Below are positions 12,530 to 22,122 of a stretch of DNA of 64,000 bases, one piece after another. The position numbers were made by a program, and so were the translations under genes. Positions within the stretch are counted from its first letter, which is position 1. Each line of letters opens with the position of its first letter. This DNA is from Cyathus striatus (Eukaryota > Basidiomycota > Agaricomycetes > Agaricales > Nidulariaceae). The stretch is from contig JAOVFP010000005.1 in the NCBI GenBank assembly GCA_025738555.1, forward strand, positions 992,001-1,056,000, written 5' to 3'. The notes under the pieces are model-generated. The model was not told where the DNA came from. It saw only the letters and a program-made list of their open reading frames with translations, and did no database searches.

Positions 12530-12815
12530 TTCCATTCGGACTCCAGACGGACTCTGTGGATTCCACGGACTATCTGGACAGACTTCAAGGATTTTCCAGA
12601 TAGTCCGTGGATTCCAGCTGGACTCCAGGCGGACACATTTTCGCTGTGAGTCCACCCAATTTTCCAAATCCAGTCCGGTTCCAGTCCAACTGGAGTCCAC
12701 CTGGAGTCCGCCAGGAATGCTTTCATTAGCTGGAGTCCGGCAAGTTTAGCAGGAATTCCGGCGGACTAAATCCGTTCGGAACTCACCTGGACTCCAGTTG
12801 GACTAGGCGGACACG
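12530..12815 (+). repeat. GGACTCC-rich low-complexity block, left copy
   Basis: About 285 bp built from irregular iterations of GGACTCC and its near-complement (CCAGACGGACTC, TGGACTCCAG and similar), entered through CTTTACGCTTGCCCCCCC. A second block of the same composition lies at 20016-20260 in the opposite orientation, leaving through its complement-like edge GGGGGGGGGAGCATAAAG. The pair may be the terminal repeats of a large element enclosing 12.5-20.3 kb. Confidence 0.75.
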
Positions 12816-12825
12816 GACTTACAAG

Positions 12826-12900
12826 TACCCACTATTACTAGTTACTTATTATTACTAGTTACTTATTATTACTAGTTACTTATTATTACTAGTTAGTTAC
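12826..12900 (+). repeat. 17-bp tandem repeat, about 4 copies
   Basis: Unit TTATTACTAGTTACTTA repeated about four times with minimal divergence; the last unit drifts to TTAGTTA. Confidence 0.85.
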
Positions 12901-12929
12901 CTTTAATATTCTATAGTAAAAACTTTACA

Positions 12930-13010
12930 ACCAGCGTGAACCGAACCAGCAACGTAGGGAAAAGTCATGTGCACACTGAAATCGTACGCAATACCGATAC
13001 ACCAAATGGT
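12930..13010 (-). other. tRNA-like sequence (possible SINE head or dead tRNA)
   Basis: On the minus strand TGGTGTATCGGT resembles a pol III A box, and GGTTCGGTTCA downstream resembles a B box at about tRNA spacing. Between them TGCGTAC and GTGTGCA can pair (two G.T) around a 7-nt loop, but position 33 is not U and the acceptor arms do not pair. It is not a functional tRNA as read. It could be a tRNA-derived SINE head or coincidence. Confidence 0.25.
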
Positions 13011-13107
13011 CTTATATTTTCTTAAGTCAGTAAGTTATATTAGCCATATATCTCACTTCCTAAAACAGCATGTAGTTTTTCCCACCGCACTCTCTCTTTC
13101 TCTCACA

Positions 13108-13255
13108 CGTCATCGCCTCACCTTCCCATGTCAGTGCCTTCGCCTCAAGCTCCATTCCCACGTCATCGCCTCAAGCCCCCTCCCACGTCATCACCCCAAG
13201 CCTCTCAAGTCGTCGCCTCAAGCCCCCTTCCCACATCGTCGCCCCACCAACACTT
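13108..13255 (+). repeat. Degenerate pyrimidine-rich tandem repeat
   Basis: Several imperfect units of about 30-40 bp containing CCTCAAGC and CCCACGTCATCGCC. It precedes the larger hairpin minisatellite and shares its C-rich strand bias. Confidence 0.6.
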
Positions 13256-13445
13256 AGCAGGCGACAATCAATTTCCTTCAAGATCAATAACGCGCGGTAA
13301 TGGCACAGGTGCCATAGTGGAAAGGGAGGGTGTGTGTGCGAGCGCATACATGGTATAGGTAAGTATCGCTCTTCCCTCTTCCCTCTTCCCTCACTCGCTC
13401 GCTCCTTCTTGTCTAGTCACCACCCCCTCGCCTCCTCCCTCTGCC

Positions 13446-14660
13446 TCGTCTTGTAAGTGACGAGGATGAGCGGCCGTCCCCCCTCCCAGCCTGCCTCTCG
13501 TCTCACAAATGACGAGCTTGCCGTCCCCCCTCTCCTCCTCGTCCTCGTCTTGCAAGTGACGTGGACAAGCGCTCGTCCCCCACCTCGTCCTCGTCCTCAT
13601 CTTGCAAGTGATGTGGACGAGCGCTCGTCTCCCCCTCCTCGTCCTCGTCCTCGTCTCGCAAGTGACGAGGACCTGCGCTCGTCCCCCCCCTCCTCGTCCT
13701 CGTCTCGCAAGTGACGAGGACCTGCGCTCATCCCCCCCCTCCTCGTCCTCGTCTCGCAAGTGATGAGGACCTGCGCTCGTCCCCCCCCTCCTCGTCCTCA
13801 TCTCGCAAGTGATGAGGACCTGCGCTCGTCCCCCTCCTCGTCCTCGTCTCGCAAGTGACGAGGACCTGTGCTCGTCCCCCCCTCCTCGTCCTCGTCTCGC
13901 AAGTGACGAGGACCTGTGCTCGTCCCCCCCCTCCTCGTCCCCCCCCTCCTCGTCCTCGTCTCGCAAGTGACGAGGACCTGCGCTCGTCCCCCCCTCCTCG
14001 TCCTCGTCTCACAAGTGACGAGGACCTGTGCTCGTCCCCCCCTCCTCGTCCTCGTCTCGCAAGTGACGAGGACCTGTGCTTGTCCCCCCTCCTCGTCCTC
14101 GTCTCGCAAGTGACGAGGACAAGCGCTCGTCCCCCCTCCTCGTTCTCGTCTCACAAGTGACGAGGATGAGTGCTCGTCCCCCCCCTCCTTGTCCTCGTCT
14201 CGCAAGTGACGTGGATGAGTGCTCGTCCCCCCCTCTCCTCGTCTTGCAAATGACGAGGATGAGTGCTCGTCCCCCCCCCCCTCATCTTGCAAGTGACGAG
14301 CGCTCGGCCCTCATCCCCCTCCTCCTTCCCCTCCTCGTCTCGCAAATGATGAGAACCAGCCAGCCATCTCCCCCTCCTCCCACTTCTCCTCGTCTCGCAA
14401 ATGACGAGGATGAGCCAGCCGTTACCCCCTCCTTCCCCTCCTTGTCTCGCAGATGACGAGGACGAGTGTTCGTCCCCCCCTCCTCCTGCGCCTTGTCTCG
14501 CAAATGACGAGGACGAGCATTCGTCCCCCCCTCCTCCCATGCCTTGTCTCGCAAATGACAAGGACAAGCCACCCGTCACCCCCCCTCCTCCCATGCCCTC
14601 CTCCCCTCCGCCTCTGCCTCCTCATCTTGCAAGTGACGAGGATGAGTATCCATCCCCTTC
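13446..14660 (+). repeat. 24-copy hairpin minisatellite, unit about 48 bp
   Basis: Units average about 48 bp and consist of a C-run/CTCCTCGTC stretch followed by a short palindrome: GTCCTCGTC, loop TCGCAAGT, GACGAGGAC (9-bp stem), then a CTGCGCTCGTCC-type linker. Twenty-four palindrome centres are counted. Several units carry paired changes on both arms (CTCATC with GATGAG; CCTTGTC with GACAAGG), keeping the stem. Units toward 14300-14660 are more divergent. Long open frames on both strands are by-products of the unit lacking stops, not evidence of coding. Confidence 0.92.
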
Positions 14661-15038
14661 CCCTTCTCCCCTCCTCCGCTACCTCCTCGTCCCCCTCATC
14701 CCCGTCGTCTGTTGTCCCCTTTCCCCCCTATCATGCCGTCTCTCCCCCTCTCCCTTTGTCTTCATGCGTGCTGTCAACGGGCCGAAGAAGATCAAAGGCT
14801 GTGTCTCCTTAAAATAGTTAGATAGTTATGTTGTATAGCCAATGACATGTAATATATATTTAGTTATGTTCAATGTAGCCTATAAAAGGCTGTATATTTT
14901 TAACTTTTGATCATGAGAATTTGCTGTGCATCATCAGACTTCTAAGATTTTGGTTTGCATCAATCCCCCCCTCCTTCTCAACCCTCAACCACCACCACTA
15001 TCTTGCTATCTCAAAGCATTTTAACACTTCTACACACA
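14661..15038. other. Spacer and probable promoter of the 15-kb gene
   Basis: C-rich sequence gives way to AT-rich DNA. TATAAAAGG at about 14881 is a plausible TATA element some 150 bp upstream of the ATG at 15039, followed by pyrimidine-rich sequence (TCCCCCCCTCC), a common fungal transcription-start context. Confidence 0.35.
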
Positions 15039-17349
15039 ATGGCTCCTCGTTGTTCCACTCGCTCTGCTACAACTCAGGCTTCTAGTATTACTCCTACTGA
15101 GTCTGCTTCTCTGTCAGTTGCTACACATGAAACTCGTAGCGAGTCTCGCAAGCGTGGTACTTCTGCTGCCGATCTTACAGCCCAACCACCAACAAAGAAG
15201 CAGGCCACAACCAACAAACCTATTACAGATAATGAGGAGAGTGAAAATGTGCAGGAAAAACAGAGTAAAAAAGTTGTAAAAGCCAAGAAAGCCAAAAAAA
15301 CTCGGTATGGTTTCACAACTCCCTTTCACTGCCTTGCTAATATTTTTTAGAAAAACTTCGGAACAGAAAAGAGCTGAGGATGCTGCTGCAGATAAAGAAG
15401 GTGTACCTGACCTTACTGCGTATGTATTACATATATTTATACAATATTTATGTACTAATAATACTTAGTGCTGAAAGGGTGCTGGAGGAAAGCGGCCTTC
15501 CTGTTGCCCCTCCAAAGTGGGGTCCATCTTCTGATGTACCTCAACCAGCAGCTCCAGTTTTCACTGTTACTCGTAAGCGCCATTCAGACATGAAAAAAGG
15601 TAAAGAAATATTCATTTACATGTATAAAATGTGTATCTAAACATTTATATCTTCTACAGTTGAAGAAGAACATGAATCAGATGGATATGATACCAATAAT
15701 GAAAGCGAAAATAAAGGTTTGAATTGATAGCTTACACATATATTTACTAACACAAGTTATATTTCAGAAAATACTGAAGGTTCAACTGATGGATCAAATG
15801 CAGGTCATGGAAATGAATCAGAACACAGTGATGGTAGGTGATATTAGCATCACATCTTTCAAGTCTGACAAAAAGTATACAGAAGATCACACCAGTAAGA
15901 ATAAAGGTAAGAAAAATTCAGTAATGTTATAACTGTATTACTGTATTTAAGATCTTGAAAGGGAGTGATATCAGCATCATATCTTCCAAGTCCAACAGCA
16001 ATCATACAGAAGACAGGACTAGTAAAGATAAAGGTATGGATTTTCAGTAATATTTGTATTTATACTGACTCAATGTTTGCAGAGCTAGATATTATCATGA
16101 ATAGTCCACCAGTTAGTCCACCTCGTACTATCAGTAAGCCAGGTACAGTCGACACTGTGGATATTATCAATATTAGTCCCAAAGGTTCTTCAAGGAGTGA
16201 AGGTAAACCTATAATTTGTATAAATATATATGTACTAACTCTAAGTAGGTGGCATTCTCAGAGGAAATGCACTTGGGAATCACCCAAATGCTGCCGACTT
16301 TCACAGTGCTGCCGAAAGTACTACTATTGGTTCAGTTAAAGGGCGAGTATGGTTGTATATGTCTAATGCAGATCCAAGTACTGTTATGGTACCTGGAGTT
16401 GCTTCATTTACGTTGAAGCATAATCTTACAGCAACCATTGGGCCTGTCTTGAAGAAACTCAAAGACAGAGCCGAACATTTCTTTAGTATGTTTTCTTTCA
16501 TATTTTATTCATATACTAATATCATTTTAGCTGCTGATCGCTGTTTGTACGTTTATGAAAGTAAAGCCTGGAACATTCTTGGAAACTTTGAATCTGCTGT
16601 CAAGGATGATGAGGAAGTTGACTGGCTAAAGATATATGGCGAATTAATCTTGTCAATTCTAAGTGTAGCTATATATTTTATTCTTTTATTCTTGTACTAT
16701 TTACTTATATTGTGTTGCTTTATAGTCTGGATTTCAGCCAAATGCACTACTCTCCCTCGATATTGAGACATATTCCATTCCGTCTAAGTCAGCTGGAAGC
16801 TCTGCAACTAGCTCTCGTGCTGTTTCTCGCTCTCACACCCCTTCTCTTGTTCAAAGAGGTGGAATCTCAGAGCAACGTACTGAGGAACTTATCGATGTTC
16901 TAAAGATTCCTAGGAACATTCTTGAGAGCACTGCACCTGGACTTCGAGTCACATACCAGAGGTATCTTGCCTGTATAAAGGCAGTTTCTGACCACAATAC
17001 TATGGACAAGAACAGGACTTGGCCAGTTGCCAAGGCCACAAAGAAAGAAATTGTCACAGTCTTTGTCTCATCTTCAGCCTGGTATGAGAACTATTCAAAC
17101 TTTGATAAGATTGCAGATTTTTCAGCAATGCAGTCTTGGTTGGCTGAAGATGAGGATAGTCCTACTGATCTGGACCTTTGGGGCTTTGAAAGAGATTACT
17201 ACACATTTTTGGATTTGAAAAGATGGCTTAAGGAGAAGAAGGAGAAAAGGAAGGGAAAGGGAAAGGGAAAGAGCAAGGAGGAGAAGGGAGGTAAGGATGA
17301 GAAGGCTCATGAGGATAAAGAGAAATTAAGTTCAAAGAAGTGCAAGTAA
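15039..17349 (+). CDS. Uncharacterised charged, multi-exon protein adjacent to the CxC5/CxC6 gene
   Basis: The start is the ATG in ACAATGGCTCCTCG. The N-terminal 85 residues are Ser/Thr-rich then Lys-rich (an NLS-like KKVVKAKKAKKTR). Several small exons follow, separated by introns of about 40-60 bp, with acidic and Ser-rich segments. The C-terminal third (about 16350-17349) is folded-looking: VMVPGVASFTLKHNLTATIG, LYVYESKAWNILGNFESA, a block with TWPVAKATKKEIVTVFVSS, and a Lys/Glu tail of KGKGKGK type. Some exon choices around 15840-16080 are uncertain. The stop at 17347-17349 overlaps a perfect donor (AAGTAAGT); splicing there to 17396 would join this frame to the next gene in phase. Function unknown; possibly an accessory protein of the same element. 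Confidence 0.6.
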
Positions 17350-17398
17350 GTATATTGAACTCAAATTGTAATAGTTTACAATATGATTTTTCAGTTGG

Positions 17399-19603
17399 AT
17401 GGTAACCTTTGAGACATATCTGTGGTGCTTAACCTGTATATGGGCTATATTCATGCCAGAAATCACTCAACATATTTTATTCTGGTTATTAATAATTTGG
17501 CTATTTCAATGGCTCCCAAGTGCAATACTAGTTCTATTTATTTTTATTCAACCAGTACTTGCAGCAGGAGAACAATCATTTCCTAACATCACATTTGATG
17601 TATTCAGTAAATTTATTCTGTCAAATTTTGGTTCCAATATCACACTCTCTGCCACATTGGTTATATTGTTCTCTATGATTGATAATGTTGATTTGTTGAG
17701 TCTTCATGCAAGACAGCAGAATGCAAAGTTAACAGGAGAAAAAAATGTTGATGCAACTGCATGGATTAGATTACTGGCTAGAGCTATTCAGGAAAAAATT
17801 GGCATGGACTCAGATGATCTCTTTGAAGATTATGAAATTAATGAACACACAACTCGAACAGGCAGATCTATTTTGTTAGGCACTAAATTAAATGAAATGG
17901 CAAGACTTCTGAACTTGTATCCTTTCAATCAGGAGAGGAAAGTTTTTGAAGGTCAACTGAAACCTGTATCTCATGCTAGTATTGATCCTGTTCATATAAT
18001 ATGTCCTATAGCTGCAGAGTGTGAGACACGGAGCTGTAAAGGACGGGCACTACATGTGCATACTAAAGTTAGAGATGTACCTAAAGCAACATTAATTAAA
18101 GGCTCAAAAATATTTGAACATGCTTATGTAGTATCAGGTGTTTGTGAAAAATGTAAAACATTATATTCTGCAGAACATGAACGAGCCTACGATGAAAAAC
18201 AGGGATATTATATGGTTCATTTAAACTCTGCTAAATATCTGAAAGTAGGAAAAAAACTATGGGTAGATAGGGCATTTTCTCAAGGTGTTCTGAATGGTAT
18301 ATATAGCTTTCATGCATCTGCTGCAGCATATATGGAATATTGGAACAACAGTTTTGGAAATGGAAAGGAAATAAGCTGAAGACAAGTCTGGGAGGCTTTT
18401 ATACATGAATCAATACACATGGTTTCTGCAGGATCTGGTGTTAATTTTATTAGTCTTGATGGACTTTCAATTACTGCATTAACAGAAGAAGCATTTGCAA
18501 GGTTAGGTGAAAATGGAAAAATATGTGCATCACATAATCACAGCTGCTTAGAGTGTACACAGCCTTATAGAGAAACTCAAGACTCACTACCAAATGAGAG
18601 TGCAACAGTTAAAATGGTAGTAATTGATGGGATTGTTATGGGACCACAGGTAATGCACAACTAAAACTAAACAATATTATACTAATACATATTTTAAGCA
18701 CTGTGCATATGACAATTGTTCCAATACTCTTGTAAACCATAGAGGAAGTGTATTTTGTGATGTTCACAACCAAGAATTTGGAGCAAGATGCCATGTTCGT
18801 GACTGTCAAAATCAAAAGATAGAAAATACACAAGCTTGCAATGAGCACCAGGAAATGTGGTGTAAATATAATTTAGAACATAGTTCAGATTATTTAAATG
18901 GTGCACGAAGAATGCTTCACAAACCAGCTGAAAATCCACCTTGGAATAAAAACCGAGGAAGACGTGTTCAGCAGCCTCATGATGAGTCAGATACCAATAT
19001 TCCAAAGAAATCTCATTATTTTAGTGCCTCTCGCTATTATTGTGTAGAAACAATATGTGCTCCATGTGGTGCTGTAATTGCATGGACAAAGTTTGTGAAG
19101 TCGGAGTCAACAACCAATATACATAAGTTCTTAGAAGATGTTTTTCCTGATGAAGAATTAAGACCAGATTATATATGTATTGATAAGGCATGTAAACTTC
19201 TTGAACAGCAGTTGCAAATGGAAGTTGGGTAGATTGGTTTAAAAGTAGCCGCTTTGTAGTAGATGGCTATCACTATACAAATCACCGCTCAGATGATTAT
19301 CTTTGTAGAAAGTGGTGTAATCCAGCACCACAAGATGGTTCTGCACCAAACCTTGTTTATATTGCACAAGACAGAAATGGTGAAAGATATCACAAACGAG
19401 CATTCAATACACAAGCCTGTGAACAACTAAATTCATGGCTTGGTGGGTTTGAATCTATTATGAAACGTATGACTCCAAGCAACTTTAATTGGTTCATACA
19501 TTCTATGATCTTTTATCATACTCAACAAGTAATAAAACGGCAGAACAGCCAAAACTTTAGTATTATTAGTGAAGATTTTGAACATGATGATGGTCTGTTG
19601 TAG
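17399..19603 (+). pseudogene. CxC5/CxC6 KDZ-associated transposase-like gene, broken
   Basis: The product matches basidiomycete proteins with the CxC5 and CxC6 cysteine clusters described alongside KDZ (Kyakuja-Dileera-Zisupton) transposases. CxC5: CETRSCKGRALHVHTKVRD ... CEKCKTLY (about 18020-18170). CxC6: HCAYDNCSNTLVNHRG ... RCHVRDCQ (about 18700-18840, after an intron ending near 18699). The C-terminal core has CIDKAC, VVDGYHYTNH and AFNTQACEQLNSWLGGFESI. Two lesions: an in-frame TGA at 18377-18379 (AGC TGA AGA, probably from CGA), and a one-base loss near 19203-19206 that shifts into the frame TAVANGSW. The N-terminal 60 residues are strongly hydrophobic, which is unusual for a transposase. 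The copy is inactive as read. Confidence 0.8.
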
Positions 19604-20015
19604 AAGCATTGGAAGATGTGGTAGAAGAGGCATCAGAAATAATAGGTGTGGGAAATATGGTAGAAGATGTGTCAGAAAATGTGGTACAAATGTAGTACAG
19701 AGATATCTGGTAGGAGAATAATAGGTGTGGGAAAATATTGTAGAAGAGGCATAGGAAGATGTGGTAGGGAGATAGTATGCTATCAGTACTGAAGGGTGTG
19801 GGAAAATGTAGTAAAGAGTAGTAGTGATAGCATGTACTGAAGGGTGTGGGAAAATGTAGTAAAGAATAGTAGTGGTAGCATGTACTGAAGAGTGTGGGAA
19901 AATGTAGTAAAGAATAGTAGTAGTAGCAAAGATGTAGTAGTGAGATAGTATGTTATCAATAGGTGTGGGAAAATACACCTGGAGTCTTAAACAGAACTTA
20001 CTTTAAAAAATACAA
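19604..20015 (+). repeat. Degenerate GTGTGGGAAAATGTAGTA tandem repeat
   Basis: Between the broken CxC5/CxC6 gene and the right GGACTCC block lie iterations of a GTGTGGGAAAATGTAGTA module. About three clean units of roughly 49 bp with TAGCATGTACTGAAG lie at 19778-19926; looser copies start right after the stop codon. Noncoding. Confidence 0.8.
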
Positions 20016-20260
20016 AGTCCATCAGGACTCCACCAGGACTCCATCAGGACTTCTTATATTCCAGCAGGATGTCATCAGGACAATATCTATTCCATCAGGA
20101 CTCCATCCGGACTCCACCCGGACTCCGCCGGACTTCACTGGACTCCACCTGGACTCCACCCGGACTCCACCAGATTCCATCAGGACTCCGCCGGACTCCA
20201 CCTGGACTATCCGGACTATATTGAGTCCGTCCGGAGTCCGGACGGACTGGGGGGGGGAGC
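20016..20260 (-). repeat. GGACTCC-rich low-complexity block, right copy
   Basis: About 240 bp of CCATCAGGACTCC / CCACCTGGACTCC iterations ending in GTCCGGACGGACTGGGGG and AGCATAAAG. It mirrors the block at 12530-12815 in reverse orientation. Confidence 0.75.
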
Positions 20261-20639
20261 ATAAAGTACTGAGAAAAAGCATCATTAGTTGTTTTAGGCA
20301 AATAAGCTGAGGTCCCATACTTATTTTGACTAAAAAGATTGAAGTAAGGAGTGATTAGCATGAACTTAGGTGATTTAAATTGTGAATTAATATAGTTTAA
20401 TCACACCATCCCACTTATGTCATAGCATTAAGCAAATATTAGGTAGGTTCTTACAATATAAATTGCATATAAAGAGGGAATAGCTTGGAATTAGGTGGAC
20501 TTATCTCACAATAGATTACCAATAAACACCTATGACTCTATATTTCCACTAAGCTAAATACAATGACTACAATATAAGTAGTAACAATTATCTACATATA
20601 GCTGACAAGGGACAATGAGGAAATAAATGAACTGTTCAG
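20261..20639. other. AT-rich spacer, nothing recognised
   Basis: No gene or repeat was identified between the right GGACTCC block and the purine-rich repeat. Confidence 0.4.
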
Positions 20640-21160
20640 AGAGAATTCAGTTGTAGAAGCAGCAGAGGGGTACAGTGAGACACTGTATATGTGAGAGAGC
20701 AAGAGTACACAAGAGACCATGCAAGAGCAAGAGAGTGTGTGAACGCAAGAGACAGCGCAACAGTGAGAGTGTGTGAAAGCATGAGTGAGAAGTGCAATTG
20801 AGAGAGTGCAAGAGAGTGTGTGTGAGCAAGAGCAAGAGGGTACAAGAGAGAGAGCGCAAGAGCACATGAGACGGCGCAGGGTTGGGGGTGCAAGGGTGCA
20901 TGTGAGAGCAAGTGCAAGTGCAAGTATGAGAGTGACTTGGTACACCAGAGCGAGAGTGCAAGGGAACATGTAAGAGAGTGCGAGAGAGCCAGAGAGTGAG
21001 GGAACATGTAAGAGAGTGTGAGAGGGCAAGAGAGTGAGGGAAAACGTAAGAGAGTGCGAGAGCGAGAGACAGTGTGATAGCATTTGTGCAAGAGGGCCAG
21101 AGAGTATGTATGCAAGAGTGAGAATGAGAGAGTATTCATCCTTGTGGTTGAACAGTCCCT
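20640..21160 (+). repeat. Purine-rich degenerate tandem repeat
   Basis: About 520 bp composed of GAGAGTGCAAGAG, GTGTGTGAGCAAGAG and similar short iterations with strong G/A bias on the plus strand. The 198-codon minus-strand open frame is a low-complexity Leu/Ser/His product of the repeat and is not taken as coding. Confidence 0.85.
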
Positions 21161-21769
21161 GTAGCCAAACCTCAAGCTCAAGCTTCAACAGTGGGATATC
21201 AGTAAAGAGAATGGGGACTTATGTGGCTTGATGAAACACCAACCAAATACACCCAGAGTTCCAAACTCTTACTATCACCCAGAACAGAAGATAATACATA
21301 GGAGGTCAGAAGAAGTATTGAGGGAAGAGGACAGTAATATATGTGTGCAGACAGAAAGCGATGGGGGATGAGAGGGGGGAAGCAAGGGGAAGGTGGGGAA
21401 GTCGAACGAGTCGAAAGAGTTGAACACCGAGTGACAACGTGTTCATGACATGGATAAATCACGTGATAATTGCATCAGCTTCCCAACGATTTGATTGGCT
21501 GGCAGCTCATTTCGGCTTAACCTTGATAGCAGCTGTCACATTTGGCAGCTTGGACGCACCGACTTTGCAATTTGGTTGCAGTGCATTACAGCTTCAAGAT
21601 ACAGGTATATGTATTGATAATCCTTTGAATATTATAACTTTGTAAGTGCATTTTATTTTTTGAAACATTAGGATTATGTAGAAGGCAGCAACTTATAATA
21701 ACTACTTATAGACTAAAGTAGAGACATACTAATAAGTATAATATGTACAACTTAGGTACAGTATAAATA
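21161..21769. other. Spacer, no gene recognised
   Basis: No supported feature between the purine-rich repeat and the TA-flanked MITE. Confidence 0.4.
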
Positions 21770-22122
21770 GGGGAATTCAAAGTTGGCGTAATATGATATG
21801 CTACACTGATTTCTGTATCGTTACTAAGGAGAACAATCAGCAATCAGTTCAGAATTTATAACATTGAGATAGTGCTGACAGGAACCACATCCTTTCACCT
21901 TACGAAAATATACATTTTATTAGATATATTGTTTGAACATAATAATATCTACACAACCTCCAAATCTTAATGAGATATATAAGTAGGAAATAGTAAATCT
22001 TAGTGAATGTGCATAGTGAAATTCTCCATTTGAATTGCTGCTCATGGTTTTTGGCAAGATTGTGGCAATTTGTCTGTAGTGACTGGTAGCAACGCTACAA
22101 AATAGCTAACTTTGAATTCCCC
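21770..22122. mobile_element. 353-bp Stowaway-like MITE with TA duplication
   Basis: Inverted ends GGGGAATTCAAAGTT (plus a few looser bases) at 21770-21784 and 22108-22122, flanked by TA at 21768-21769 and 22123-22124. The interior is AT-rich and noncoding. TA target and short perfect ends are typical of MITEs mobilised by Tc1/mariner transposases. Confidence 0.8.

Noticed and set aside
13391..14625. Long open frames on both strands through the minisatellite (Arg/Gly/Asp/Glu-rich or Pro/Ser-rich)
   Set aside because: They follow from a stop-free repeat unit; all frames and both strands are open and no start or intron context supports translation.
13446..14660. CRISPR-like array of regularly spaced repeats
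   Set aside because: Spacers are not unique, the repeat is a GC-rich minisatellite in a eukaryotic genome, and there are no cas genes.
19433..19978. 181-codon minus-strand frame (Tyr/His/Pro/Ser-rich)
   Set aside because: Antisense to the end of the CxC5/CxC6 gene and to the downstream tandem repeat; no family resemblance.
20016..20318. Frames through the GGACTCC blocks (Ser/Gly/Val or Thr/Pro-rich)
   Set aside because: Low-complexity repeat translation; also present in the 12.5-kb block in several frames.
20592..21188. 198-codon minus-strand frame rich in Leu, Ser, His and Cys
   Set aside because: Entirely inside the purine-rich degenerate repeat; composition is dictated by the repeat.
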